Source of the DNA: Bacteroidales bacterium
GTDB lineage: Bacteria; Bacteroidota; Bacteroidia; Bacteroidales; UBA932
Length of the DNA: 43,835 nt
Direction: 5' to 3'
Assembly: GCA_024401715.1 (NCBI GenBank)
Contig: JAKSKO010000010.1
Span: 1-43,835, forward strand
Every line of letters begins with the position of its first letter. Positions within the stretch are counted from its first letter, which is position 1. Position numbers and translations under genes: made by a program. The notes below the pieces were generated by a model. That model did not search any database. It had not been told where the DNA came from and saw only the letters and a program-made list of their open reading frames with translations. Positions 42,119 to 43,835 of this stretch are shown here, one piece after another.

Positions 42119-43447
42119 CTAGAATTGTTTGATAAGCCAGTCCATAGGGGCATCCCGGTTATAATCGTTAAGCACACGGCACCAGGAGAAATGTGCAAGG
42201 AAGCCTCCGAAGCCATACTCTTTCATGTCGGCATCAGAATAGATTACCATCTTGTCGTCCCGGGCTCCCAGACGCTTTCTGGCGGTGAAATACGAGTAGG
42301 TGCTTATAACCTTGCATGTTGCATCATCCTGCGCATGAGCGAAATACATGGGAAGTTTCACAAAAGAATCTATATCCATAGGGCCGGCCACCATGTCGTT
42401 TCCATCCCATCTGTAGACGCAGTTCCCCTTCCAGACTTTTTCCACATCATCTGCAAACTGGCCGGGATAGCTTTCCTCCACTTTATGGATAGGAACTATA
42501 GGATCCATTGCACAAATAGGGATGGCAGCCTTGAAACGATGTGCAAATTGCATCATGAAACGCATTGTGCATCCTCCGCCGCTCGAGGCACCGGCACAGA
42601 AAAGACGGCTGCCGTCAACTTTCCCTTCGGCCACAAGCTGGTCTATGAAGGCCATCTGAAGAGCGTTATTCCTGTCTATGAGTTTAATTTTTTCGGGATC
42701 CAGGGATGCACTGTATGAATAGTTGGGGTTGGCTATTGCAAAGACCAGGGTGGCACATTTCTGCCCATGCTGCGGAAGAGAGGCAAGACATTTGTTTGCC
42801 AGAGCGCACACCATCATCGGCTGGTTGTATTCCCCTCCACCTATCTGCCAAACAAACAAAGGGACATTCGGGATGGTGTTGCCATCTTCATCTTTAGGAA
42901 GATACAGCATATATTCGCGTGTGATGCCGGCAAAGGTGAAAGAGCCTTTTATGCAGTCATCTATCACCTCGGTGTTTATCTGATCCACGTCCAGCATGGA
43001 AAAGTTAAGTTTGCTGTTACTGCATTCAACACGCCATGGACTCTTGCGGAAGTTAGGATTCCTGGAACCCTCCACATCAAAAGGGCGTGCTTTTATCACA
43101 AGCTTGCTTCCCTGTTTTTCAATACTGATCCCATCTTCCTGGAATGGTTGTACCGGCTGTCCGGTGGCCGGGTCATAGAAAGAGTTCAGGGCATTGTTTA
43201 CAATGTTGAAATCTTTGGCTTCCAGTTTTTTCAGCACGGCCTTGTGCTTTACAGTAAGCTCTATGCTCTTTACCACCCTGCCCCAGTCATCAACAACGGT
43301 ATTAACAATCACTTTCTCCACTTCCTCGCCTTTGGGAGGAACAGTTTCTGTTGGGGCAGCTGTCTGCCAGGAGAACTGTGCCATGGCTGCAATTGAGCAT
43401 GCGGCCGAAGCAAATACATAGCAAATCAACTTTTTCATTTCGCGCAT
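42119..43447 (-). CDS. Secreted alpha/beta hydrolase (esterase / PHB depolymerase-like)
   Basis: A protein of about 442 residues with a signal peptide ending at AMA|Q. An N-terminal Ig-like region (about 40-180) precedes an alpha/beta hydrolase with the nucleophile elbow GASSGGGC, an Asp in AHAQDDAT and a His in HFSW near the C-terminus. The layout resembles feruloyl esterase/PHB-depolymerase-type enzymes (Esterase_D/CE1 group); the substrate is unknown. ATGs at 43447 and 43438 are both usable, the latter starting the signal peptide exactly. A weak box (TAAATTTA) lies at 43462-43469. Confidence 0.85.
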   Translation of the reverse strand: MREMKKLICYVFASAACSIAAMAQFSWQTAAPTETVPPKGEEVEKVIVNTVVDDWGRVVKSIELTVKHKAVLKKLEAKDFNIVNNALNSFYDPATGQPVQPFQEDGISIEKQGSKLVIKARPFDVEGSRNPNFRKSPWRVECSNSKLNFSMLDVDQINTEVIDDCIKGSFTFAGITREYMLYLPKDEDGNTIPNVPLFVWQIGGGEYNQPMMVCALANKCLASLPQHGQKCATLVFAIANPNYSYSASLDPEKIKLIDRNNALQMAFIDQLVAEGKVDGSRLFCAGASSGGGCTMRFMMQFAHRFKAAIPICAMDPIVPIHKVEESYPGQFADDVEKVWKGNCVYRWDGNDMVAGPMDIDSFVKLPMYFAHAQDDATCKVISTYSYFTARKRLGARDDKMVIYSDADMKEYGFGGFLAHFSWCRVLNDYNRDAPMDWLIKQF

Positions 43448-43566
43448 TAGTTTCAAGACCATAAATTTAGGGAAAACGCCCGAAATCTGCAAGCCTTACC
43501 GCCGGCATGGCAATGAATGGTAGTGTATGGTACTGTTGCCGCAACACTGCCCGGCGATACTCCGCC

Positions 43567-43640
43567 CCTCGTTTCCACAAACAAGGCCGTATTTGTGGAC
43601 AGAAACCGATTCACACATCTGCATCGGCCGAAATAATGGC
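43567..43640 (+). repeat. E2 repeat, copy B
   Basis: Contains the 12-mer TTGTGGACAGAA (43593-43604) and the 15-mer at 43567-43581 shared with the reverse complement of 175-212, with the same 11-base spacing, plus a weaker match at 43621-43640. TCCACAAA/TTTGTGGA (43574-43599) forms a small hairpin. Confidence 0.65.
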
Positions 43641-43676
43641 CTCCAGATACCCCGGAATATTCCCTTATCGTCATTC

Positions 43677-43785
43677 AATCCCCAGCCTCACTTTTGAAGC
43701 GAGTCTGGAGACACTCCCCATAGACACAGCGCGTAAATACGGTATTCGAATCCCCAGACATTCCACGAAAATGAGGCTGGGGATT
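43677..43785 (+). repeat. 109-nt imperfect palindrome, copy B
   Basis: Same length and fold as 4-112: outer arms 43677-43690/43772-43785 are perfect, the inner stem is 43703-43708/43754-43759 (GTCTGG/CCAGAC), and the loop is about 43712-43750. One inner pair has changed from G-C in copy A to T-A here, a compensatory change. The interval 43448-43676 otherwise holds only E2 and no gene that I can support. Confidence 0.85.
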
Positions 43786-43835
43786 TCGGGGGCTGGTTGG
43801 AAGTGAGGTCGAAAATCGTCTGCAGCACCTGGGAC

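Noticed and set aside
43453-43806. Short frames on both strands over the right repeats
   Set aside because: They overlap E2 and the palindrome and resemble no protein.
1-43835. Giant mobile element bracketed by inverted repeats
   Set aside because: The content is core housekeeping genes, with no integrase, transposase or conjugation genes; contig breakage at dispersed repeats explains the ends better.

Overview
The window looks like a core-genome contig from an uncultured, probably gut-associated Bacteroidales bacterium. The evidence is the repeated Bacteroidetes -7 promoter box (TAnnTTTG) with no Shine-Dalgarno signals, and families typical of the phylum: PorP/SprF, glycine-lipid acyltransferases, zinc-less sirtuins, SIMPL proteins, SSS plus BadF-kinase pairs and TolC/RND/lipoprotein-adaptor operons. 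GC is intermediate. I see no phage, transposase or CRISPR. The odd length and the dispersed repeats at both ends suggest a whole assembly contig that broke at repeats.

Layout. 1-296: a 109-nt palindrome plus a second repeat (E2). 297-1842: a C-GCAxxG-C-C redox protein and a DUF21/CBS membrane protein. 1848-5935 (minus): operon of lipoprotein alpha/beta hydrolase, PorP/SprF-like protein, DUF362 ferredoxin and S1/P1 nuclease. 6004-10573: acyltransferase, recG (minus), pdxA-rnhA. 10578-11112: DUF486 membrane protein (minus), tRNA-Arg(CCG) and a terminator. 11119-13571 (minus): GT28 glycosyltransferase and CyuA-like cysteine desulfidase. 13623-15498: YggS-type PLP protein and a GT4 glycosyltransferase. 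15537-17102 (minus): nucleotidyltransferase and DUF975. 17181-18048: DivIC/FtsB-like protein and an acyltransferase. 18065-24096 (minus): four-gene RND efflux operon. 24394-26245: glsA-glsB-like glycine lipid pair. 26260-32038 (minus): hypB, a large FeS/flavin oxidoreductase, hypA, a small membrane protein and an M28 peptidase. 32208-35685: DUF5692, SSS symporter, BadF-type sugar kinase. 35811-38231 (minus): SGNH hydrolase, sirtuin, a small secreted protein. 38360-41051: SIMPL protein and CocE/NonD hydrolase. 41081-43447 (minus): esterase, DUF1648-like membrane protein, xpt. 43448-43835: E2 and the palindrome again.

Themes. Much of the content serves the envelope and its lipids: three PlsC-like acyltransferases, the glycine-lipid pair, a GT28 glycolipid-type transferase, the RND pump and several secreted hydrolases. 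A second block couples nickel maturation factors HypA and HypB to an FeS/flavin oxidoreductase, with no hydrogenase in view.

The most unusual signals are outside the genes. Mirror-image repeat units bracket the window and their palindrome shows a compensatory base-pair change. Four divergent gene pairs share nearly fixed -7 box geometry, and several start codons lie only 4-7 nt after the -7 box, which predicts leaderless mRNAs. There is also a terminator-ended possible small RNA at about 24.2 kb and a 96-nt nested palindrome at 35.7 kb.
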